A DNA stretch of 14,808 bases from UBA7236 sp031372705 (GCA_031372705.1 JANMLV010000070.1:1-14808), one strand, 5' to 3'. Counted from the first letter of the stretch, positions 7,891 through 14,808 are shown. Made by a program: numbers and translations. The notes: generated by a model not told the origin, from the sequence alone.

Positions 7891-8688
7891 ATGACTGAAA
7901 ATTTAAAATCGGTTCCTGTAATGTCGGAGTTGTTTGCCAATGGCGAATCTCCTGAAGTTTTATTTTGGGTTGGATGTGCAGGTTCATTTGATGATAGGGC
8001 TAAGAAAATAACCGGTGCTTTCATAAAAATATTGAACAGTATTAATATTCGCTTTGCAGTTTTGGGCACAGAAGAAGGTTGTTCAGGTGACCCTGCGCGC
8101 AGAGCCGGTAACGAATTTTTATTTCAAATGCTAGCTGCAAATAATATTGCTGTGATGAATGGCTACGGGATTAAAAAAATTGTAACAACTTGTCCGCACT
8201 GTTTTAATATTTTAAAAAATGAATATCCTGAATTAGGTGGAAATTATGAAGTGATGCATCATACTTCATTTTTGCAAAAACTAATTGACGAAGGTAGATT
8301 AAGTGTTGAAGGCGGCAGTTTTAAAGGCAAAAAAATTACTTATCATGATTCTTGTTATTTAGGTCGTGCCAATCAAATTTACGAGGCACCAAGAGCAGTA
8401 TTGGAAAAATTGGATGGCGAATTGGCTGAAATGAAAAGCTGTAAATCTCGCGGACTATGCTGTGGTGCCGGTGGCGCTCAAATGTGGAAGGAAGCAGAAC
8501 ATGGTGCAAAAGAAATAAATATTGAAAGAACCGAACAAGCATTGGAGTTGAAACCTGATATCATAGCAAGTGCTTGTCCTTTTTGTAATACCATGATGAC
8601 TGATGGTGTAAAAAGCAAAAATAAAGAAGATGAAGTAAAAGTATTTGATGTTGCCGAATTGATTGCTATGGCAAATCATCTTGTCTGA
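7891..8688 (+). CDS. (Fe-S)-binding protein with two CCG (cysteine-rich, HdrB-like) domains
   Basis: Protein of 265 residues from the ATG at 7891, without signal peptide or membrane helix. An in-frame TTG at 7882 would add only three residues; the ATG gives the start MTEN, as expected for relatives. The second CCG unit is complete: C155 (HDSCYLG), C190-C191 (LCCGAGG) and C229/C232 (CPFC). The first has C29 (VGCAGSFDD), a single-Cys variant EGCSGDP (C64) in place of CCG, and C101/C104 (CPHC). Complete CCG units bind the non-cubane [4Fe-4S] cluster of heterodisulfide reductase HdrB and occur in GlpC and LldE-like proteins. It is probably the soluble catalytic or electron-entry subunit of a complex with the membrane protein encoded just upstream. 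The donor or substrate is not known. Confidence 0.9.
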   Translation: MTENLKSVPVMSELFANGESPEVLFWVGCAGSFDDRAKKITGAFIKILNSINIRFAVLGTEEGCSGDPARRAGNEFLFQMLAANNIAVMNGYGIKKIVTTCPHCFNILKNEYPELGGNYEVMHHTSFLQKLIDEGRLSVEGGSFKGKKITYHDSCYLGRANQIYEAPRAVLEKLDGELAEMKSCKSRGLCCGAGGAQMWKEAEHGAKEINIERTEQALELKPDIIASACPFCNTMMTDGVKSKNKEDEVKVFDVAELIAMANHLV

Positions 8689-8780
8689 CTTTCTGATTTC
8701 CTTTTGAAATTTTAACATTTCATTTTAAATAATAACATCCGTTATTCACGGGTATAATTTAATTAATACTAATTTTGTTT

Positions 8781-9260
8781 ATGCAAAATACTGCAAACTT
8801 TTCACCTGCTGCCAAGGTTTGGGTTTATCAATCTTCACGTCCATTCACGCGAGAAGAAATTGAGTTACTGAATACTAAATTAGCATCATTTGCCGTTCAA
8901 TGGACTGCTCACAATAAACAACTTAATGCTATGGGTGAAGTTTATGAAGATCGTTTTGTTGTTTTAATGGTTGATGAAACACATACCTCCGCGAGCGGAT
9001 GTTCAATTGATACTTCGGTGCATTTTATAAAAGAAGTAGAAAATCATTTCGGGGTGTCCATGTTTGATAGAACCATTGTAAATTTTCAATCACCATCCGG
9101 TATTCAAACAATTGCATTAAATGAATTGCAAGATAAATTTAAATTGGGCTTAGTAACACGTCAAACAATTGTTTATGATCCATTGGTAAACACCAAAATG
9201 GCATTAGATTCATCCTTCAAAGCGCCATTAGGAAATACCTGGATGCATAACTTCATCTAA
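8781..9260 (+). CDS. Conserved Bacteroidota protein of unknown function (often named 'ABC transporter ATPase')
   Basis: Protein of 159 residues from the ATG at 8781; a TTG two codons earlier (8775) is in frame but less likely. Recognisable stretches are VWVYQSSRPFT near the N-terminus, QWTAHNKQL, RFVVLMVDE and GCSIDTSVHFIKEVE, and an ending of W-M-H-N-F. These match from memory a family restricted to Bacteroidota whose database name is 'ABC transporter ATPase'. No Walker A (GxxxxGKS/T), ABC signature or Walker B can be seen, and the protein is far too short for an ABC ATPase, so that name appears to be wrong. It has no signal peptide or membrane segment. It follows the Fe-S pair by 92 bases on the same strand; I recall the same association in Flavobacteriia. 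The function is unknown; a role linked to the Fe-S complex is only inferred. Confidence 0.85.
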   Translation: MQNTANFSPAAKVWVYQSSRPFTREEIELLNTKLASFAVQWTAHNKQLNAMGEVYEDRFVVLMVDETHTSASGCSIDTSVHFIKEVENHFGVSMFDRTIVNFQSPSGIQTIALNELQDKFKLGLVTRQTIVYDPLVNTKMALDSSFKAPLGNTWMHNFI

Positions 9261-9294
9261 ATGCAACATAGCTTTTACTTTTATAATAACGCAT

Positions 9295-10563
9295 ATGAAA
9301 ACTCCTATTCTAATTTTATTGTGTACATGTTTTTCCTTTAACATGTTCAGCCAGTCCGAAGATTCGCTTAATTCGAATTATATAAATGTTTACCTTGACG
9401 GCGTTTACAATTTTGAGGAGTATATCAAAGTAGAGATCCCCTATGTAAATTATATGCGCAACAGATTTACAGCTGATGTTCATTTAATGGTGGCCTCGCA
9501 AACTACCGGAAGTGGCGGAAGGGATTACACGTTGTTTTTCTTAGGACAAAACGAATTTGCAGGGAAAAATGATACATTACATTTCTTTGATAACATAAAT
9601 AACACCGAAGACGAATCCAGAAAAGGTTTAGTGTTATATATGAAATTGGGGTTGATGCCATATATCGCTAAAAAATCAATTGATATTCCGGTAACCATAA
9701 CTTCAAATGTTGTGGCAACAAGTGTAGAAAAGCAAGTGGATGATAAATGGAATGGTTGGGTGTACGGCGTTAGTTCTTACGTAAATATCAGCTTGAATTC
9801 TAATTACAAGTCTTATAACCTTAACGGAAACCTTAATGCAAATAAAATAACAGAAGAGTGGAAGTTAGGTTTCAATTTAGGCACTTACATTAATACCGAA
9901 ACATTTGATTTTGGCGATGGAGAAACATTTGAAAGTATTAACAACGGTAGTTATTCTTCTGCTGTTATTGTTAATAGTTTAAACGACCATTGGTCAATTG
10001 GTGGCGAAGCAAATTTTAATGCCAGCACTTACAGTAATTATGATGCGCAAATTAGTGTTTCGCCTGCAATTGAGTATAATATTTTTCCATATACCAGTTC
10101 CACCACTAAATTACTCACTTTTTTTTATAAAGTTGGCCCGGAATATATGGATTATACCGATACAACAATTTTTGGAAAAACAACTGAATTATTGGTTCGC
10201 GAAAGGCTTGACATCAGTCTATCATTACAACAAAAATGGGGTTCCATTTCATTAGGTATAAATGGTTCAAATTATTTCCACGATCTGTCAAAAAACAGTG
10301 CCGGTTGTTTCACGTCAATAGAGTGGAGCATTGTTGAGGGGCTTACCCTTAATGGATACTTTAACGTTGATTTTATTAATGACCAATTAAACTTACCTCT
10401 TGGTGAGTTATCAGATGAAGAAGTTTTGCTGCAGCTAACAGAGCGACAAACAGACTATAGTTTCTTTACTTTTTTTGGTTTAAATTACACCTTTGGAAGT
10501 ATTTATAATAATGTTGTAAATCCTAGATTTGATGGCGGGAATTCATATTATTTCAACAATTAA
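9295..10563 (+). CDS. Exported outer-membrane beta-barrel-like protein with conserved N-terminal domain, function unknown
   Basis: Protein of 422 residues. A signal peptide covers about residues 1-19 (ending MFSQ). The N-terminal part (~29-140) has strongly patterned motifs: VYLDGVYNFEEYIK (32-45), VNYMRNR (51-57), DVHLMVASQ (61-69), GSGGRDYTLFFLG (72-84) and NTEDESRKGL (103-112). From memory a similar VNYxRDR / GGGGREYTL / TEDExRxGL series occurs in unnamed proteins of Bacteroidota and other phyla. From ~150 on, the sequence alternates hydrophobic and polar residues with aromatic belts and many Asn/Gly turns, as in a barrel of roughly 10-14 strands. It lacks the classical terminal Phe and ends in NN. 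It starts 34 bases after the preceding gene, so co-transcription is plausible. No enzyme motif is visible. Barrel localisation is inferred from pattern only. Confidence 0.72.
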   Translation: MKTPILILLCTCFSFNMFSQSEDSLNSNYINVYLDGVYNFEEYIKVEIPYVNYMRNRFTADVHLMVASQTTGSGGRDYTLFFLGQNEFAGKNDTLHFFDNINNTEDESRKGLVLYMKLGLMPYIAKKSIDIPVTITSNVVATSVEKQVDDKWNGWVYGVSSYVNISLNSNYKSYNLNGNLNANKITEEWKLGFNLGTYINTETFDFGDGETFESINNGSYSSAVIVNSLNDHWSIGGEANFNASTYSNYDAQISVSPAIEYNIFPYTSSTTKLLTFFYKVGPEYMDYTDTTIFGKTTELLVRERLDISLSLQQKWGSISLGINGSNYFHDLSKNSAGCFTSIEWSIVEGLTLNGYFNVDFINDQLNLPLGELSDEEVLLQLTERQTDYSFFTFFGLNYTFGSIYNNVVNPRFDGGNSYYFNN

Positions 10564-10640
10564 GCTTAATTAATAAAACATATTTAACTCGTCATAGTTA
10601 CTTTATTAAATGCTGTTTAATTAACAGGCCCCACAAAAAC

Positions 10641-13148
10641 TTATCGCATTACCTCAAATGTTGCCGTTTCAAATCCATCTTCAAATTTTAGCTGAATAAA
10701 ATAAAATCCGGTTGGAAGTTTTGATATATCTAATTGATATTGATTGAGTGCTGAATTAGTTGATTTATTTTGCATTAATTCTCCAACACTATTTATTATT
10801 GCAATATCGCAAATACCCGACAAGTTTTGACTAGAAATATAAATAGTTGAAGAGCTTGGATTTGGATATACTATTAGCTCCTTCAAAGGTGTGTTTTTTC
10901 TAAAAATCAATTCATCTATTACTACGATTCTGCTAAATTGAACCGAACACTTATTTCCATAATTTAAAGTTGCTTTAATTACATAACTGCCTGCTGCAGT
11001 ATAAGTGTGCAAGCCCGGAGCAAATGAAGTTGTGGTATAACCATCGCCAAAATCCCAATCGATACTTGTCACATCCCCGGTGGTAATAATATCTGTTATA
11101 CTAACCGTATGGTCAATCACAGGTGCAGTAAATGTAATTTCAGGTTCGTTTTCCGGGTTTATGTAAAATTGTTTTAACTTAAATGCGCGCGTTTTTCCTG
11201 TTGCATTTTCTATAACCTTTACATAAAATATAATTTGATTTGCTGCTTCAAAAGTGGCCGCCGGAACAGTGTTCATATTGAATATGTAATACACGCCGGT
11301 GACCGCAGCTGCGGTAAGATTATTTGTCCATTGTATTGAATAGTTAATCAATGAATCGGTCGGAATAGATGTACCTGAATCATCAATTAATAGTGCACGC
11401 ATATTTATGGTCTCATCGTTACTTAGCAGACATGGTAAATCGTCGTTGTAAATATTTACTGTATAGGGATTGGTGTTATATAAATTACCATCAGGAAAAA
11501 ATTCGCTTAAATACTCAATCATTGGTGCATAATCAGGGTCATAAGCAAGATTATTCCACTCGTATGGGTCTGTTTGCCTGTCAGAACCGATGTCATATAA
11601 TTCTTCATCATAATTTGCGGATGTTTCATCGCATGCGCCGGCTCCGTCATTATTATTATATTGATAACGGATATAATGAAACCTTTCGTTGCGCACTGAA
11701 ATATGCGGAAAACAAGCACCCATTCCTGCATTTTTTTTATATGTGGAAACTGCAACATTTGAACTCATGGCATCAGGATTATCTAGTAAAGAAATAAAAC
11801 TATGACCATCTAAATAATTGGTGCCATCTGTTTTCATCGGGTAATTTACGCCGGCCATGTCGCAAATAGTGGGATAAATATCCAACAGCGAAACTACTCT
11901 GTTGCTTATAACATTTTCAGCATGTCCGGGATATTTAATAATTAGAGGAACTCTAATATCTGTTTCCCATAATCCCCATTTTGTCCAATGCCTTTTTTCT
12001 CCAAGTGAATAACCATTGTCGCTCGTAAAAATAATAATTGTGTTTGACGCAAGTTCAGGATGTTCGTTAATGGCATCTAACACTTTTCCAACCATGGCAT
12101 CCATAAAATTTACTGCAGCAATATAGGAGGAAACATAATTAGCTCTAATCGTTTCTTGTACAATGGCATTGCGTTCTGCTTCTGATAAATCAGCATTAAT
12201 TTCAGGTAGTTCAGCTAATCCATATGTATAATCGTTAATTTGATTGTATACATCTCCCACGTTTGCGCAGCTTTGTGCCAGTCCTTCTTCAGGTAATTGA
12301 TAAAAATCGTTAAACATAGGGTCAGGTTGAGGCGGCATAACTAAGCCATTAAAAGGGAATGATTCAACCGGCGAATTATAAATGACTTTAAATGTATCTG
12401 TGAATAAATCATTCAAAAAATAATCGGGGAAATATTTTTCTGGAATATACCTGTCAGCATGTGGTTTATGCAAACCCAAGGTTAAGAAAAATGGTCTGTC
12501 GCATGTATTTACAGTGCCATTGGCATATTGATGAATAAACGATGCGGCTGAGTCTGCTGCAATAAAATCATCCATTTGTGATTCTAGGGAATCGGGAATC
12601 ATTCCAAAATCAAATGTATTGCCAAAAGCATAACTTTCCAGCGCTAAATTAAATGGAACTCCTGTATTAATATTCAACATTCTGCTCCATGATTTTTCGC
12701 GGACACATGTAGTTGAAAATTTATCGTAGTCATTTTCCGCCGGACTGTGAAATACTTTATCTATTGCATATGTGAAATAAATACCTGAGTCTTTAAGCAT
12801 TTGAGGCAGGGTGTAAACTTCTTCATTATTTTGTTCGGGTGTGAAATTATTACGGAACACGTTATCATAATCTTCATTATTAAACACCTTTGTATAATTC
12901 GGGTCTTTTCCACTTAGCATGCTCGTGCGAGATGGAGCACAGCCGGGAGAATTGCAAAATGCATTATAGAATGTTACACCGCTCAAGGCTAAGCTATCGA
13001 TGTTTGGTGTTTCCACTTGGGGATGACCACCAAGTACACCGATGTAATCATTTAAATCATCTGCAACGATTACAATAAAATTTGGTTGCTGAGCCTTTAC
13101 TGTAAAATGCAGCATTACGAATATAAAAAGTGTTGATAATTTATGCAT
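10641..13148 (-). CDS. Secreted sulfatase (type I, Cys-type FGly site) with PKD and T9SS type A domains
   Basis: Protein of 835 residues from the ATG at 13148; a GTG at 13178 is in frame, but only the ATG places a signal peptide (HKLSTLFIFVMLHFTVKAQ) at the N-terminus. The sulfatase domain (~23-560) has the metal-binding VADDLND (D30, D31), the modification site GCAPSRTSMLSG (C70, R74; usual ending TG is SG here), TLGLHKPH with His near 227-230, TSDNGYSLGEKRHW (D377, N378, H387) and a C-terminal subdomain. The general look is that of iduronate-2-sulfatase-like members. C70 must be converted to formylglycine by a maturase not present in the window. A beta domain (~570-680), a PKD domain (~680-745, DWDFGDG at 697-703) and a T9SS sorting domain (~755-835, IVYPNPSSSTIY to LPTGFYFIQL) follow. 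It probably removes sulfate from extracellular glycans; the substrate is unknown. Confidence 0.92.
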   Translation of the reverse strand: MHKLSTLFIFVMLHFTVKAQQPNFIVIVADDLNDYIGVLGGHPQVETPNIDSLALSGVTFYNAFCNSPGCAPSRTSMLSGKDPNYTKVFNNEDYDNVFRNNFTPEQNNEEVYTLPQMLKDSGIYFTYAIDKVFHSPAENDYDKFSTTCVREKSWSRMLNINTGVPFNLALESYAFGNTFDFGMIPDSLESQMDDFIAADSAASFIHQYANGTVNTCDRPFFLTLGLHKPHADRYIPEKYFPDYFLNDLFTDTFKVIYNSPVESFPFNGLVMPPQPDPMFNDFYQLPEEGLAQSCANVGDVYNQINDYTYGLAELPEINADLSEAERNAIVQETIRANYVSSYIAAVNFMDAMVGKVLDAINEHPELASNTIIIFTSDNGYSLGEKRHWTKWGLWETDIRVPLIIKYPGHAENVISNRVVSLLDIYPTICDMAGVNYPMKTDGTNYLDGHSFISLLDNPDAMSSNVAVSTYKKNAGMGACFPHISVRNERFHYIRYQYNNNDGAGACDETSANYDEELYDIGSDRQTDPYEWNNLAYDPDYAPMIEYLSEFFPDGNLYNTNPYTVNIYNDDLPCLLSNDETINMRALLIDDSGTSIPTDSLINYSIQWTNNLTAAAVTGVYYIFNMNTVPAATFEAANQIIFYVKVIENATGKTRAFKLKQFYINPENEPEITFTAPVIDHTVSITDIITTGDVTSIDWDFGDGYTTTSFAPGLHTYTAAGSYVIKATLNYGNKCSVQFSRIVVIDELIFRKNTPLKELIVYPNPSSSTIYISSQNLSGICDIAIINSVGELMQNKSTNSALNQYQLDISKLPTGFYFIQLKFEDGFETATFEVMR

Positions 13149-13292
13149 GTTATTGGGTTGTGTAATGTAAAAATACACGATGGATAAAACGCATAAAGCT
13201 CAACTTAGTGAAATGCCTGATTTATGATGTGAAACCTCAATTTGACTTAGTAAAGTAAGTTTACACTTGTTAATTTTTACCTATAAAAGCAA

Positions 13293-13316
13293 AATGCATT
13301 CCTCTCGGAATGCATT
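13293..13316 (-). terminator. Rho-independent terminator of the lamin-tail gene
   Basis: AATGCATTCC (13293-13302) and GGAATGCATT (13307-13316) form a perfect 10-bp stem. On the minus strand the loop is GAGA (a GNRA-type tetraloop), and the stem is followed by TTGCTTTTATAGG, a T-rich tail. It lies 41 bases after the stop of the gene at 13358-14725, in the position expected for a terminator. On the plus strand the tail is poorer in T (AGCAAAGTATTTTT). Confidence 0.72.
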
Positions 13317-13357
13317 AGCAAAGTATTTTTATTGTATTATATGTATCATAAATTAAC

Positions 13358-14725
13358 TCAAGAGCCCTTCATTATTTTTGCAGTAATGGTATTGCCGTTA
13401 TCATCTATTACAACAATAAAATAAATGCCGTCGTTAACAGTTTCACCATCGGCTTTTTTGCTATTCCAAGTGATGGCATTATTAACGGGTTGTAAAGTAG
13501 CAACGGATTGTCCAATGGCATTAAATATTTCAATGGATTCAGGATGAATAGATTCATCTACAATTAAAGTGATATAGGTGGTGAACGGGTTCGGACCAAT
13601 TGTTAAGCCATCGGGTATGACATTATTGATGGCAGTTGGACAGGGTATTGTAAATACTATTCCGGGTGAACCGTAAAGGCAACCTGCAACCCATGAATCA
13701 GCATCATTAGGATTGCCGGGTTCGTCAACTAATTCGAGTGTAAAGCCGCTGCCATCGGCATCTATTGGCCATGGCAATGCATCTTTATAGCGAACACTGT
13801 ATTTTATTTTGCCACTGGGTAAATACAATCTTACGGCATCACCGCCATTTGAAAAGCTAAAAGGTGGTTCCCCGACTACATTGGTGACAGAAGGAAATTT
13901 AACCGTAAATGATTCAAGGCTGTCAGCAACTACAAGTCGCTCACCGGAACTTAAAACGCTTCCATTTGGTAATACAAAAATGTTATTGGTTTTGCCATCT
14001 CGCAAAATCCAACCACTTATATCAACAGTGCTTGCACTTCTATTTAAAATTTCAATCCAATCGCCGGGATTGTATGCCAATAATGAGTTATAATTTATTT
14101 CACTTACAACGACATCGTAATTGCATTCTGCATAATCAGTTCCCGGTGTGCCCAAAACACAACCGGCTTTCCAGTTAGCGGCATTGTTTTCTGCTGCTTC
14201 TTCATCTATTATCTGCAGCGTTGGACCATAACCGTCGGCACCTTTTGGCCATGGTATAGAATCTATATAATCTATTTGTCGAATTATGGTTCCGGAGCTA
14301 TTTTCGAGCTTAACACTTCCAAATGTATTGTCGAAGCCAAACAAGAATTCGCCTATATAATTTGTTACTGTGCTATGCACCATCAAGAATGTATCAATAT
14401 CTTCAACCAAAACAACATATTCATTCGGGTCAAGCACGGTACCTGCAGGAATTGTAAACGAATTGAATGGTGTTTCATCTTTTAACTTCCAGTTTGAAAT
14501 ATCAACGGCACTGCCACCATAGTTGTGTAATTCAACCCAATCGTTTGAGCCATTATAGGCATCGGAATTGTAATTTATTTCAGTCACAGCAACACTAGGC
14601 CCGCCGGTAATATCATAATTGGCAGCATTATAAGCTGAGCGGTTTTGTGAAACTATTCCTGTTTGCTGGGCTGCTAAAAGGAGCGTGGAGCAGCTTAAAA
14701 ATGCAATAAGTAGCGCTTTTTTCAT
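13358..14725 (-). CDS. Secreted protein with two lamin-tail domains and a FlgD-like/T9SS C-terminal domain
   Basis: Protein of 455 residues. A signal peptide covers about 1-19 (LLLAAQ). Two lamin-tail (LTD) units follow: unit 1 at ~45-195 (VTEINYNS 47-54, DWVELHNYG 62-70, VDISNWKLKD 74-83, WPKGADGYGPTL 159-170, WKAGCVLGTPG 185-195) and unit 2 at ~205-355 (VSEINYNS 207-214, DWIEILN 222-228, VDISGWILRD 234-243, WPIDADGSGFTL 319-330, WVAGCLYGSPG 345-355). The paired motifs are all 160 residues apart. The C-terminus (~370-455) starts IGPNPF and continues with FNAIGQSV, WNSKKADGE and NDGIYFIVV, a FlgD-Ig-like version of the T9SS sorting domain. LTD modules are Ig-like and are found in bacterial exported nucleases, CotH-type proteins and surface proteins; no catalytic domain is present, so a binding or structural surface role is likely. 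It has its own terminator at 13293-13316. Confidence 0.9.
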   Translation of the reverse strand: MKKALLIAFLSCSTLLLAAQQTGIVSQNRSAYNAANYDITGGPSVAVTEINYNSDAYNGSNDWVELHNYGGSAVDISNWKLKDETPFNSFTIPAGTVLDPNEYVVLVEDIDTFLMVHSTVTNYIGEFLFGFDNTFGSVKLENSSGTIIRQIDYIDSIPWPKGADGYGPTLQIIDEEAAENNAANWKAGCVLGTPGTDYAECNYDVVVSEINYNSLLAYNPGDWIEILNRSASTVDISGWILRDGKTNNIFVLPNGSVLSSGERLVVADSLESFTVKFPSVTNVVGEPPFSFSNGGDAVRLYLPSGKIKYSVRYKDALPWPIDADGSGFTLELVDEPGNPNDADSWVAGCLYGSPGIVFTIPCPTAINNVIPDGLTIGPNPFTTYITLIVDESIHPESIEIFNAIGQSVATLQPVNNAITWNSKKADGETVNDGIYFIVVIDDNGNTITAKIMKGS

Positions 14726-14761
14726 GTATATATTACTTTCGGCTGTAAATTAAGGCAATGT

Positions 14762-14793
14762 TAACCGTATATTAAAATCATTTATCCGACAAA
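14762..14793 (-). promoter_or_regulatory. Weak promoter candidate upstream of the lamin-tail gene
   Basis: On the minus strand a TTTG (14793-14790) is followed 20 bases later by TACGGTTA (14769-14762). The spacing fits the Bacteroidota -33 TTTG / -7 TAnnTTTG arrangement, but the -7 box has two mismatches. It would give a leader of about 30 bases to the ATG at 14725. Confidence 0.28.
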
Positions 14794-14808
14794 TTGTGTC
14801 TATATCCA

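Noticed and set aside
8706..8746. Two small hairpins after the CCG-domain gene (TGAAAT/ATTTCA and AATAAC/GTTATT)
   Set aside because: Stems are only 6 bp and AT-rich, and neither is followed by a T run on the plus strand, so a terminator call is not supported.
8770..8777. TAATTTTG, a full match to the Bacteroidota -7 box, just before the gene at 8781
   Set aside because: Its expected transcript start falls at or inside the ATG at 8781 and no TTTG lies about 20 bases upstream; in AT-rich DNA this match is likely by chance. A leaderless transcript is not excluded.
10613..10627. CTGTT-TAATT-AACAG hairpin in the 77-base gap between the convergent barrel and sulfatase genes
   Set aside because: The position suits a two-way terminator, but the stem is 5 bp and no T tract follows on either strand.
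11369..11797. 142-codon plus-strand frame opposite the sulfatase
   Set aside because: The composition is rich in His, Tyr and Arg without domain structure and it is antisense to the sulfatase coding sequence; a reading-frame artefact.
10641..14725. Possible polysaccharide utilisation locus around the sulfatase
   Set aside because: No SusC/SusD, TonB-dependent transporter, hybrid two-component system or other glycan enzyme lies next to it in this window.
1..14808. Mobile element, CRISPR or phage-defence system
   Set aside because: No transposase, integrase, terminal inverted repeat pair, regular repeat-spacer array, nuclease-helicase module or toxin-antitoxin pair could be found on either strand.

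Overview
The window is AT-rich DNA from a member of the Bacteroidota, probably a free-living or uncultured Sphingobacteriia/Chitinophagia/Flavobacteriia-like lineage. Four secreted proteins end in type A sorting domains of the type IX secretion system (T9SS), with the usual YPNP/FPNP start and a GIY-type last strand. A small protein confined to Bacteroidota also sits behind a pair of Fe-S oxidoreductase genes. No rRNA, tRNA, CRISPR array, insertion sequence or prophage gene was seen. The genus cannot be fixed from the sequence.

Layout. (1) Positions 1-3207, minus strand: a glycoside-hydrolase-like T9SS protein of clan GH-A type, followed 4 bases later by a secreted protein that runs off the left edge. 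(2) 3208-3520: a 313-base gap with two AT-rich inverted repeats and a possible -7 box. (3) 3521-6480, minus: a subtilisin-family T9SS protease followed 2 bases later by a cytosolic PRPP-type phosphoribosyltransferase. (4) 6481-6548: a divergent promoter region. (5) 6549-10563, plus: a membrane-bound cytochrome/ferredoxin-like Fe-S protein, a soluble CCG-domain (HdrB-like) partner, a conserved Bacteroidota protein often named 'ABC transporter ATPase' although it has no ATPase motif, and an outer-membrane beta-barrel-like protein with a conserved N-terminal domain. (6) 10641-13148, minus: a secreted sulfatase with PKD and T9SS domains. (7) 13149-13357: a gap holding a perfect 10-bp hairpin that is the likely terminator of the next gene. 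(8) 13358-14725, minus: a T9SS protein with two lamin-tail domains.

How the genes may work together. The minus-strand genes are mostly surface or exported hydrolases and adhesive or structural proteins (protease, sulfatase, glycosidase-like, lamin-tail), which suggests a degrader of complex organic matter. No SusC/SusD pair is present, so this is not a classical polysaccharide utilisation locus. The plus-strand block looks like core metabolism: the two Fe-S proteins together correspond to one HdrD/GlpC/FadF-like electron-transfer enzyme between a cytoplasmic donor and the quinone pool. The two genes behind it have no established function and are the best candidates for undescribed biology.

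Three start codons were chosen as the in-frame ATG (7891, 8781, 13148) over longer forms that begin at TTG or GTG.
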